A DNA stretch of 5,909 bases from Sphaerochaetaceae bacterium (GCA_024405065.1 JAKSPF010000081.1:1-5909), one strand, 5' to 3'; shown: positions 1 to 5,731, numbered from the stretch's first letter. Numbers and translations: made by a program. The notes: a model not told the origin generated them from the letters alone.

Positions 1-721
1 GATTGTTCTTGTGTCATTTGTAAAAGCATACGGTCTTCCGCTGAAGTTTGAGAACTTCTCCTTCAACCAGTACAGAAAGGTCTTCAAAGGTGGCGGAACG
101 ATTGATTCAATACGTAATTCTCTGTTTGCCTCAATCACGGCCGGTGTTGTTTGTATGCTGTTGGGTACTCTTGTTGCCTATGTTGTGCAGAAAATCAGAC
201 CTAAAGGAAAGGGAACTCTTGAGTTTATGTCAATGCTTCCCTACGCAATTCCGGGTACGGTGCTTTCAATCGGTGTGATTCTGGCATGGCAGGGAGCAAT
301 CTTCGGAATCAATCTCTACAACACGATATGGATAATAATCGTTGCCTATCTTGCAAGATATTTGAGTTTCTCAATGAAGACGTCTTCTGCATCACTGCTT
401 CAGGTATCAAGTTCTCTTGAAGAGGCTGCACGTGCCTGCGGAGCTTCACATTCGGAAAGTCTTGCGGATATAACGTTGCCGTTGATAAGACCTGCAATGG
501 TTTCAGGATTTTTCCTGATTTTCCTTCCCGCAATGCGTGAGGTCACAACATCAATTCTGTTGTACGGACCCAAAACAAGGACATTGGGAGTTCAGATTTA
601 CGGCTTGCGTGATGCAGGTATGATTCCTCAGGCGGCTGCTCTTGCAACGGTTGCAATAGGAATCATCATAATCCTCAACAGTATAGTCAACTATATTGTC
701 AAGGACAGAAAGGGGGTCTGA
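1..721 (+). CDS. ABC transporter permease, Fe3+/polyamine/2-aminoethylphosphonate class (5' end outside window)
   Basis: Membrane-spanning subunit of a binding-protein-dependent ABC importer. The reading frame is open to the first base (codons run from position 2), so this is the C-terminal portion of a longer protein. A GTG at 11 lies inside this frame and is probably not the real start. Hydrophobic segments are visible around nt 105-200, 225-290, 320-375, 490-560 and 625-700. The cytoplasmic EAA loop, which docks on the ATPase, is clear at about nt 419-496 (EEAARACG, then ITLPLIRP). The style of this loop and of the segment with LPYAIPGTVLSIGVILAW fits the FbpB/PotBC/PhnU-like permeases. 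Its stop lies one base before the ATPase ATG, so the two are surely co-transcribed. Substrate cannot be read from the permease; iron, phosphonate and other small anions are all known for this class. Confidence 0.9.
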   Translation, partial: IVLVSFVKAYGLPLKFENFSFNQYRKVFKGGGTIDSIRNSLFASITAGVVCMLLGTLVAYVVQKIRPKGKGTLEFMSMLPYAIPGTVLSIGVILAWQGAIFGINLYNTIWIIIVAYLARYLSFSMKTSSASLLQVSSSLEEAARACGASHSESLADITLPLIRPAMVSGFFLIFLPAMREVTTSILLYGPKTRTLGVQIYGLRDAGMIPQAAALATVAIGIIIILNSIVNYIVKDRKGV

Positions 722-722
722 T

Positions 723-1835
723 ATGGCTGATCAGATTGTGTTGAGAAATGTAACCAAGATTTTTACCACAAAGACACTGGGTGATATTACCGCAGTTGAT
801 AATTTCAACATAAGTGTTCATGAGGGTGAGTGTTTCTCTTTTCTGGGACCTTCCGGTTGCGGGAAATCAACTACGTTGAGAATGATTGCCGGTTTTGAGG
901 ATCTGACAAACGGTGAGATTGAACTCTGCGGAAAACTTGTATCGTCAAGTTCTAAAAAACTGTACATTCCACCTGAGGAAAGAGGACTCGGTATGGTGTT
1001 TCAGGCTTTTGCCGTATGGCCTCACATGAATGTGTTTGACAATGTGGCGTTTCCTCTGAAAATAAAGAAGGTCAACAAGTCTGAAATAAAAAAACGCGTT
1101 GATGAAGCTTTGAAACATACAAGCCTTACAGGGTTGGAGAATGTTTATCCGGGTGAACTTTCAGGCGGTCAACAGCAAAGAATTGCACTGGCCCGTGCAA
1201 TTGTTACCAATCCTAAGGTGATGCTTTTGGATGAGCCTCTTTCAAATCTTGATCCCAAACTCAGAGAAACCATGAGATTTGAGATAAAGGCGTTGCAGAA
1301 AAAATTCGGCTTCACAATTATATTCGTCACTCACGACCAGAGTGAAGCTATGGCAATCAGTGACAGAATGATGGTCTGCGATATGGGAAAGATAATGCAG
1401 ATTGATACACCTGAAAATCTTTACAACAAACCTAACAGCCGGTTTGTTCATAATTTCCTCGGTGAATCAACTTTCATAAATGTCACTGTGAAGGATTCTG
1501 CTGTTTATCCGAAGGGAAGCAACCAGACAATAGGAATTGACATTCCCAAAGGTGTACGGGGTGATATGGTTGTAGCAACTCGTCCAAACGAAATTGAACT
1601 TGCGAAATCTGCTGAAAGCGGAGGTTTCAGAACCTTTATTCAGAAGAGAATTTTCCTTACAGACCGTACCGAGTACCTTGTACCCGTAGGAGAGCAGCTT
1701 GTGAAGATTCAGACTCCTCACCGTGTGCGTTTTGATGAAAATGAATCCTGCTATGTTCGTTTTGTTGAGCCTATCTGGTATCCGGCGGATGACGAAAAAG
1801 AACAGGCAGAAAGGAACAGAAGGCAGCTTATATGA
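723..1835 (+). CDS. ABC transporter ATP-binding protein, Fe3+/spermidine/phosphonate (FbpC/PotA-like) class
   Basis: Cytoplasmic ATPase (370 aa) that powers the adjacent permease. All nucleotide-binding motifs are intact: Walker A GPSGCGKST (residues 42-50), Q-loop FQ (93-94), signature LSGGQQQR (146-153), Walker B VMLLDEP (166-172), D-loop SNLD (174-177) and H-loop His204. The stretch AVWPHMNV after the Q-loop is typical of the iron/2-aminoethylphosphonate importer group. Residues from about 240 to the end match in length and position the C-terminal TOBE-type regulatory domain of this class, though it is poorly conserved here. I chose the ATG at 723 because a purine-rich AGGGGG site lies about 6 nt upstream; an in-frame TTG at 696 is inside the permease gene and has no such support. 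The stop overlaps the next start (ATGA). Class assignment is firm; substrate is unknown. Confidence 0.93.
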   Translation: MADQIVLRNVTKIFTTKTLGDITAVDNFNISVHEGECFSFLGPSGCGKSTTLRMIAGFEDLTNGEIELCGKLVSSSSKKLYIPPEERGLGMVFQAFAVWPHMNVFDNVAFPLKIKKVNKSEIKKRVDEALKHTSLTGLENVYPGELSGGQQQRIALARAIVTNPKVMLLDEPLSNLDPKLRETMRFEIKALQKKFGFTIIFVTHDQSEAMAISDRMMVCDMGKIMQIDTPENLYNKPNSRFVHNFLGESTFINVTVKDSAVYPKGSNQTIGIDIPKGVRGDMVVATRPNEIELAKSAESGGFRTFIQKRIFLTDRTEYLVPVGEQLVKIQTPHRVRFDENESCYVRFVEPIWYPADDEKEQAERNRRQLI

Positions 1836-2527
1836 GCGAAGTAAGGATACTCGGACAACTTGAAGGTGCCAAACATGCAGAAGGACTTACGGTGATAATT
1901 GATGTTTTCAGAGCATTCACCGTTGAGTGTTTTCTGACATCACTTGGGGTAAAAGAAATTTTACCGGTAGGAGAGGTGTCCGAGTGTCTTTCACTCAAAA
2001 AGGAGCATCCGGACTGGTATTTAGTCGGTGAGAGACATGGAATAAAACTTGAGGGTTTTGATGTAGGTAATTCACCCTCACAGATAGTTACAGGTCCGGA
2101 TCTTTCGGGGCGGACTGTGGTTCACAGTACAAGTGCCGGTGTGCAGGGGATAGTTCTTGCCCGCAATGCTACAGAGGTAATTACCGGCAGTTTTGTCAAT
2201 GCGGCCGCTGTAGCACGTTACATAAAAAAGCAGAATCCGGAGATTGTTTCTCTTGTAGGAATGGGACTTAACGGAACAGAGGAAACTGCGGAAGATGTAT
2301 TGTGTTGCCGTTATATAAAGGCTCTTGTTGAAGGTGAAAATCCCAATCTTCACCGTGAACTTGCCGATCTCAGAAATACAAGCGGTGCAAAATTTTTTGA
2401 CAGGTCAAAGACTGCTTCTTTCCCTGAACCGGATTTTTTCATGTGTCTTGTTCCGGATATTTTCAATTTTGTTCTGAAAGTTGACACTTCTGTCAATCCT
2501 TACAGAATTAATCGTATTGATATCTGA
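1832..2527 (+). CDS. ComB-family protein (2-phosphosulfolactate phosphatase-like)
   Basis: A 231-aa soluble protein with the hallmarks of the ComB family, whose founding member is an Mg2+-dependent phosphatase making sulfolactate in coenzyme M biosynthesis. Visible motifs are IDVFRAFT (residues 23-30), GERHG (66-70) followed by GFDVGNSP (75-82), HSTSAGVQG (98-106), and an acidic EDVLCC segment near residue 140. These match the family order and usual length of about 230-250 aa. The HSTSAG form, in place of the TTNGT seen in methanogen-type members, is in my recollection typical of bacterial homologues of untested function. It is translationally coupled to the ATPase (4-nt ATGA overlap, AGAAGG site at 1818-1823), so it belongs to the importer operon. 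Family membership is well supported; the actual substrate, and any link to the imported compound, are inference. Confidence 0.82.
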   Translation: MSEVRILGQLEGAKHAEGLTVIIDVFRAFTVECFLTSLGVKEILPVGEVSECLSLKKEHPDWYLVGERHGIKLEGFDVGNSPSQIVTGPDLSGRTVVHSTSAGVQGIVLARNATEVITGSFVNAAAVARYIKKQNPEIVSLVGMGLNGTEETAEDVLCCRYIKALVEGENPNLHRELADLRNTSGAKFFDRSKTASFPEPDFFMCLVPDIFNFVLKVDTSVNPYRINRIDI

Positions 2528-2535
2528 TTCTTTAT

Positions 2536-2587
2536 GAGCAGATTATCCTCCCGGAATTACAGAGGAGTTCACATTGGCTCTTTTTTT
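2536..2587 (+). terminator. Possible weak rho-independent terminator after the ComB-like gene
   Basis: A run of seven T at 2581-2587 directly follows GCTC (2577-2580), which can pair with GAGC (2536-2539). Inside, TCCTC (2546-2550) pairs with GAGGA (2562-2566). The two stems are separated by a large internal loop, so the fold is weak. The position, about 10-60 nt after the ComB stop and facing a minus-strand gene remnant, is right for a terminator, and the T-run fits only plus-strand transcription. Confidence 0.35.
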
Positions 2588-2610
2588 GAGCGAACAGTAC
2601 CGGCTCGTCC
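2588..2610 (+). repeat. Intergenic repeat copy 1 (AACAGTRCCGGYTCG family)
   Basis: Contains AACAGTACCGGCTCG at 2593-2607, matching the copy at 4756-4770 at 13 of 15 bases (both differences are transitions) and the reverse-strand copy at 5715-5729 at 14 of 15. GAGC (2588-2591) and GCTC (2603-2606) form a short stem around it. It lies between the ComB-like gene and the minus-strand acyltransferase remnant. Read on the minus strand it begins GGACGAGCCGG, the same 11 bases that begin copy 2 on the plus strand (4745-4755), so those 11 bases flank the minus-strand block as an inverted pair. Confidence 0.6.
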
Positions 2611-2618
2611 AATCAATT

Positions 2619-2837
2619 TTAACGAAAAAAACGGATTAAAGAGGAAACAACAATTGAAACAACGGCAGTAAAAATAAAACTTACAACAGAGTTCCAGCCC
2701 AGCATTTTTGTTATGTCGTTTACCATAGGATGTATAGCGTAAATGTATAACGACAGCGATCCGAGATAATTGAAAAACTGATTGTCGGATTCATATTTCA
2801 GTACAATAATGAACAAAAGCGGTGTTGCCGGCGGCAA
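2619..2837 (-). pseudogene. C-terminal remnant of an acyltransferase-3 (OafA/YrhL-like) membrane protein
   Basis: About 72 codons on the minus strand read as the end of an integral-membrane acyltransferase of the type that O-acetylates surface polysaccharides. Two hydrophobic segments flank the conserved-looking stretch NYLGSLSLYIYAIHP, which resembles the late (LG-x-S-x-x-x-Y-x-x-H) helix of this family, and the frame ends naturally at a TAA about 40 residues later. Full-length members are about 330-400 aa; the catalytic N-terminal part is missing. The frame has a stop just upstream of the TTG at 2837 and no ribosome binding site. It begins where the MATE-like remnant loses similarity, in a different frame, so I read it as a deletion product and not a small gene. 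Family assignment rests on this one motif region. Confidence 0.6.
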
Positions 2838-2982
2838 AGGTTTTTATCAAAACAACTCTGAGAACACCTATACCGAGCATTGAAATTACCGTTGTCTGCA
2901 GGGATTTTCCAAGTCCTGTGAATTCCAAAATTTTTCTTACAAGCGAACCGTGCAGTAAATCACGGTCATGGCTTTTGAGCAT
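2791..2982 (-). pseudogene. Remnant of a MATE-family efflux transporter with a large internal deletion
   Basis: The ATG at 2982-2980 starts inside the end of the isomerase-like gene (17-nt overlap). Its first codons, with DLLHGSLVRKIL, look like the N-terminus of a MATE (Na+/H+-drug antiporter) protein, where such a stretch precedes the first helix. From codon 22 the sequence jumps to GLGKSLQTTVISMLGIGVLR, which resembles the G-x-G-x-S...LG...LR segment found near residue 400 of ~450-aa MATE proteins. Some 350 residues between them appear to be lost. From about nt 2838 similarity stops and the frame runs out at 2791-2793, overlapping the acyltransferase remnant in another frame. Non-functional as a transporter. 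The original gene was evidently the next cistron of the SDR-isomerase operon. Confidence 0.6.
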
Positions 2983-3847
2983 TTTCAAATGCCTCTCTTA
3001 CGTATTTTATGCTCTCCGATAGGGTTGCGGGGTTGAAATTTTCAAGGGTCATGGGAACATTGTCAAGACCGTACCGGTGATACAGCTTAAACAGAGTTTT
3101 CCAATCCATCAGTCCTTCACCTGCAGGAATTGCCCCGTTTTTCACCTCTCCGGAGGCAAACGGATATTCCTTGCTTGAAGGAACCATCACAAAATCCTTT
3201 ATGTGCATCACCTTTATGTACTTTGCAAGCATATCAAGTGCGCTGTTGTAATAGTCATGAAAATCAGTGACTGAGCTGACAGGCAGGATATTCACCGCAT
3301 CAAACAGAACTCCGAGATAGGGGGAATTGAACGTTTCCATAACTCTCAGCATCTTTTCAGGAGTATCAACCGTATTTTTGTCTGCAACGGCCTCAAGGCA
3401 CATAACCGCATTGTTTTTTTCCGCCTTTTTAAGCAGACGTTCAATGTTTTTCAAAAAAATACTGAAGTTCTTTTCCGTGAAATTTTCTTCACACCTTATA
3501 TTTCTTGCATCAAGAGAACCCGTTTCCGTTGCCACAACGGGATTTCCCATGCAATGTGCAACCTCAAGTCCGTTTTCAAAAGCACTCAGCTGTGATTCAC
3601 GTATTTCAGCATCGGGGTGCATGGGGTTGATGTAAACGCCCAGTACGGCAATTTTTACATTACAGAGGGAAAGATCCTCTGTTATGTTTTCACACCACTT
3701 CTCCGTAAGAGGTAAAGCAGCATCACGGAAAACTTTGGACGGAGCAAAGTGAAGACACGGTGATTCAAGATAAGAGGATGCACATCGGGCAAGTTCAGAT
3801 GCTGTATTGAACTTGCCAAAATCGTGTGCTCTGAAACCTAATTTCAT
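2966..3847 (-). CDS. Sugar phosphate isomerase/epimerase-like TIM-barrel protein (xylose isomerase-like / AP endonuclease 2 fold)
   Basis: A 293-aa cytoplasmic protein of the xylose isomerase-like TIM-barrel superfamily, whose members isomerise or epimerise sugars and sugar acids with a divalent metal. Likely metal and catalytic residues occur at the expected strand ends: E108 (ATETGS), E152 (CLEAVAD), D183 (VLFDAVN), H215 and D218 (VMHIKDF), and E269 (TLENF). PAGEGLMDW (241-249) is the usual loop before the last strands. Length is normal for the family. The ATG at 3847 follows the SDR stop after 4 nt, with only a weak purine-rich site (GAAGTGA), so translation is probably coupled. Co-transcription with the KduD-like gene and proximity to kduI point to uronate or deoxy-uronate metabolism, but the exact substrate cannot be read from sequence. 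Confidence 0.82.
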   Translation of the reverse strand: MKLGFRAHDFGKFNTASELARCASSYLESPCLHFAPSKVFRDAALPLTEKWCENITEDLSLCNVKIAVLGVYINPMHPDAEIRESQLSAFENGLEVAHCMGNPVVATETGSLDARNIRCEENFTEKNFSIFLKNIERLLKKAEKNNAVMCLEAVADKNTVDTPEKMLRVMETFNSPYLGVLFDAVNILPVSSVTDFHDYYNSALDMLAKYIKVMHIKDFVMVPSSKEYPFASGEVKNGAIPAGEGLMDWKTLFKLYHRYGLDNVPMTLENFNPATLSESIKYVREAFENAQKP

Positions 3848-3851
3848 AAAT

Positions 3852-4664
3852 TCACTTCGGCTGTTTGCCTATGTAGGCAAGTATTCCGCCGTCAACGTAG
3901 AGAATGTGACCGTTCACAAAATCGGAAGCGTGAGAGGCAAGAAACAGCGCCGGACCTTCAAGGTCTGCGGTGTCTCCCCATCTTTCTGCCGGAGTTTTGG
4001 CAACAATGAAACTGTCAAACGGGTGTCTTGAACCGTCTGCCTGTCTTTCTCTCAGGGGTGCAGTCTGCGGAGTTGCAATGTAGCCAGGACCTATTCCGTT
4101 GCACTGTATGTTGTATTTGCCGTACTCCGAACAGATGTTGCGGGTAAGCATTTTCAGACCGCCCTTTGCCGCGGCATAGGCACTCACCGTTTCACGCCCC
4201 AATTCACTCATCATAGAGCATATATTTATTATCTTGCCCGAACGTTTTTCCGTCATTGCAGGAAGAACTGCCTTTGAAACAATGAAGGCTGCAGTAAGGT
4301 CAATGTCTATCACCTGTCTGAAATCTTCTGCAGACATTTCAGTCATGGGTATTCTTTTTATGATTCCTGCGTTGTTTACAAGAATATCAACTGTCTGACC
4401 GAAGTCCTTTTCAATTTTCTTCAAAGTATCCGTGACCTGTTTTTCATCAGTGACATCACAGACATAACCGCGTATGTTTTCAGCTCCGTCCTTTTTATAT
4501 TCGGCAAGTGCCTTGTCAATTGCATCCTGATGTCTGCAGTTGAACGCAACTTTTGCTCCTGCTTTTGCGTAACAGAGTGCTATTGCGTAACCTATTCCGT
4601 AGGAAGCGCCGGTCACCCATGCGAGTTTTCCTTCAAGTGAAAAATTTTTTTCAATGTATGTCAT
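3852..4664 (-). CDS. kduD: KduD-like SDR oxidoreductase (2-dehydro-3-deoxy-D-gluconate 5-dehydrogenase / gluconate 5-dehydrogenase family)
   Basis: A 270-aa classical short-chain dehydrogenase. The Rossmann motif TGASYGIG is at residues 18-25, NNAG at 97-100, catalytic Ser150, Tyr163 and Lys167 (YAAAK), with PGYIATP and a C-terminal VDGG. The segments NAGIIKRIP, SMMSELGRETVSAYAAAKGG and RQADGSRHPFD are those of Bacteroides-type proteins named gluconate 5-dehydrogenase or KduD. The place of the fourth tetrad residue (Asn in many SDRs) seems to hold Asp122 (VIDIDLTAAF). Because kduI is transcribed divergently next door, the most likely role is NAD(P)H-dependent interconversion of 2,5-diketo-3-deoxygluconate and 2-keto-3-deoxygluconate in uronate breakdown; a gluconate/5-ketogluconate activity is the alternative. 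The start is supported by GGGAG (4671-4675), 6 nt before the ATG. First gene of a minus-strand operon. Confidence 0.88.
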   Translation of the reverse strand: MTYIEKNFSLEGKLAWVTGASYGIGYAIALCYAKAGAKVAFNCRHQDAIDKALAEYKKDGAENIRGYVCDVTDEKQVTDTLKKIEKDFGQTVDILVNNAGIIKRIPMTEMSAEDFRQVIDIDLTAAFIVSKAVLPAMTEKRSGKIINICSMMSELGRETVSAYAAAKGGLKMLTRNICSEYGKYNIQCNGIGPGYIATPQTAPLRERQADGSRHPFDSFIVAKTPAERWGDTADLEGPALFLASHASDFVNGHILYVDGGILAYIGKQPK

Positions 4665-4681
4665 AATTGTCTCCCGTTGAC

Positions 4682-4710
4682 ATTATAGATTATTTGCGGT
4701 TGTTTGTAAG
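4682..4710 (-). promoter_or_regulatory. Candidate sigma70 promoter for the KduD-like operon
   Basis: On the minus strand a perfect TATAAT (-10, plus coordinates 4682-4687) lies 17 nt downstream of CTTACA (4705-4710), a 4/6 match to TTGACA. Transcription would start near 4675, giving a very short leader that begins at about the GGGAG ribosome binding site. The short leader is the weak point of this call. Confidence 0.5.
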
Positions 4711-4728
4711 CCGTTTCTTTGTTATATT
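4700..4728 (+). promoter_or_regulatory. Candidate sigma70 promoter for kduI
   Basis: TTGTTT (4700-4705) and TATATT (4723-4728) are separated by 17 nt, a good sigma70 pair. Start of transcription is expected near 4735, giving a leader of about 54 nt that contains the 4748-4770 hairpin and the GGAGG site. Its -35 shares base 4705 with the -35 of the opposing promoter. Confidence 0.6.
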
Positions 4729-4744
4729 GAATCAAACTACAGTC

Positions 4745-4770
4745 GGACGAGCCGGAACAGTGCCGGTTCG
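4745..4770 (+). repeat. Intergenic repeat copy 2: hairpin in the kduI leader
   Basis: CGAGCCGG (4748-4755) pairs over all 8 positions (one G-U) with CCGGTTCG (4763-4770) around the 7-nt loop AACAGTG. Loop plus right arm are the 15-bp motif AACAGTGCCGGTTCG shared with two other intergenic regions. There is no T-run, so it is not a terminator as it stands. It ends 7 nt before the kduI ribosome binding site, where it could act as a leader structure, protein-binding site or mRNA-stabilising element. Confidence 0.6.
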
Positions 4771-4788
4771 CAATAACGGAGGACAGTC

Positions 4789-5631
4789 ATGGATATAAGA
4801 TATTCAACCGGAAAAGAGCCTTTTAAGAGGATGAATACAACGGAGTTGAGAGATGAGTTTCTGATTACCGATATTTTCAGAGAAGATGATATGAGTGCGG
4901 TTTATTCACATGTTGACAGAATTGTCACTATGGGTGCAATGCCGGTTACTTGCAAAGTGAACCTTGAGAAAAACATTGATGCATGGAAAAACTTCGGGGT
5001 GAATTATCTGCTTGAAAGAAGAGAGCTGGGTACCATAAACATAGGCGGAAAGGGCAGTGTGATTGCAGACGGAAAGAGTTATGAAATGAATCACTTTGAC
5101 GGGCTTTATCTGCCTATGGGAACAAAAAAGGTGGAGTTTGAATCGGAAGATGCACAAAATCCTGCAAAATTTTACATCTGTACAACTCCTGCCCACACCC
5201 CCAAACCTGCAACTCACATTCCGTTTGAGAAGGCAATTCACAAACATCTGGGGGCTCAGGCAACTTCAAATGAAAGAACAATCAACCAGTACATTCACCC
5301 TGATGTGCTTGATACCTGTCAGCTTTCAATGGGTCTGACTCACCTTGAGGAAGGTTCGGTATGGAATACAATGCCGGTTCACACTCACGAAAGAAGGATG
5401 GAGGTTTACTTCTACTTTGATATTCCGGAAGACAACGTTGTGTTCCACTTTATGGGTGAACCCGATGAGACCCGTCATATTGTGATGCACAATGAGGAAG
5501 CTGTGATTAACCCTTCATGGTCAATTCACTCCGGTTGCGGAACGTCCAACTATACTTTCATTTGGGCAATGTGCGGAGAGAACAGAGCCTATGATGATCA
5601 GGACTGGATAAAGACTCCTGACCTGAAATAA
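4789..5631 (+). CDS. kduI: 5-dehydro-4-deoxy-D-glucuronate isomerase (4-deoxy-L-threo-5-hexosulose-uronate ketol-isomerase)
   Basis: Cytoplasmic zinc-dependent cupin isomerase that converts 5-keto-4-deoxyuronate, released from unsaturated uronates of pectin or glycosaminoglycans, into 3-deoxy-D-glycero-2,5-hexodiulosonate, the substrate of KduD. The 280-aa length matches the E. coli enzyme (278 aa). The zinc ligands are all present: His198, His200 and Glu205 in PVHTHERRMEVYFYF, and His247 in PSWSIHSG, each two residues beyond the E. coli numbering. Other family signatures include GTINIGGKG (81-89) and the YLPMGTK region (107-113). A cGGAGG site 6 nt before the ATG sets the start. It is monocistronic as far as the sequence shows: its own promoter at 4700-4728 and a hairpin terminator at 5695-5731. 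It is divergent from the KduD-like gene, which probably puts both under one control region. Confidence 0.96.
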   Translation: MDIRYSTGKEPFKRMNTTELRDEFLITDIFREDDMSAVYSHVDRIVTMGAMPVTCKVNLEKNIDAWKNFGVNYLLERRELGTINIGGKGSVIADGKSYEMNHFDGLYLPMGTKKVEFESEDAQNPAKFYICTTPAHTPKPATHIPFEKAIHKHLGAQATSNERTINQYIHPDVLDTCQLSMGLTHLEEGSVWNTMPVHTHERRMEVYFYFDIPEDNVVFHFMGEPDETRHIVMHNEEAVINPSWSIHSGCGTSNYTFIWAMCGENRAYDDQDWIKTPDLK

Positions 5632-5694
5632 AAAACAGTGCATGGAGCCTATTACAAAGTTCCATTCTTGAATTCTGAACTTGCCTTGCCGGTC

Positions 5695-5731
5695 AAAAAC
5701 AGTCTTCCGGCAGGCGAGCCGGCACTGTTTT
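5695..5731 (+). terminator. Rho-independent terminator after kduI, incorporating repeat copy 3
   Basis: AAAACAGT (5696-5703) pairs perfectly with ACTGTTTT (5724-5731), and above a small internal loop CCGGC (5707-5711) pairs with GCCGG (5718-5722) around a 6-nt loop. The upstream A-tract pairing with a short downstream T-tract is typical of an intrinsic terminator, although the T-run is only four bases. It lies 63 nt after the kduI stop. Confidence 0.65.
5715..5729 (-). repeat. Intergenic repeat copy 3 (reverse orientation)
   Basis: The reverse complement reads AACAGTGCCGGCTCG, matching copies 1 and 2 at 14 of 15 positions each. It forms the right half of the terminator hairpin after kduI, so in this copy the motif is part of a transcription-ending structure. 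Confidence 0.6.

Noticed and set aside
696..722. Upstream TTG start extending the ATPase by nine codons
   Set aside because: It falls inside the permease gene, lacks a ribosome binding site, and the ATG at 723 has a good one and matches normal family N-termini.
2822..3022. Plus-strand ORF over the remnant region
   Set aside because: It opposes the MATE-like remnant and the isomerase end and shows no family-like motifs or ribosome binding site.
3327..3635. Plus-strand open frame of about 100 codons
   Set aside because: It lies fully inside the well-supported isomerase-like gene on the other strand, has no ribosome binding site and shows no recognisable motifs; a shadow frame.
4748..4770. Hairpin in the kduI leader as a riboswitch or attenuator
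   Set aside because: It is a single 8-bp stem with no T-run and a leader of only about 54 nt, too small for a known riboswitch; kept only as a repeat or possible leader structure.
4906..5247. Minus-strand open frame of 113 codons
   Set aside because: Antisense to kduI, whose zinc ligands and length are intact; composition is Cys/His-rich and unlike a real protein.
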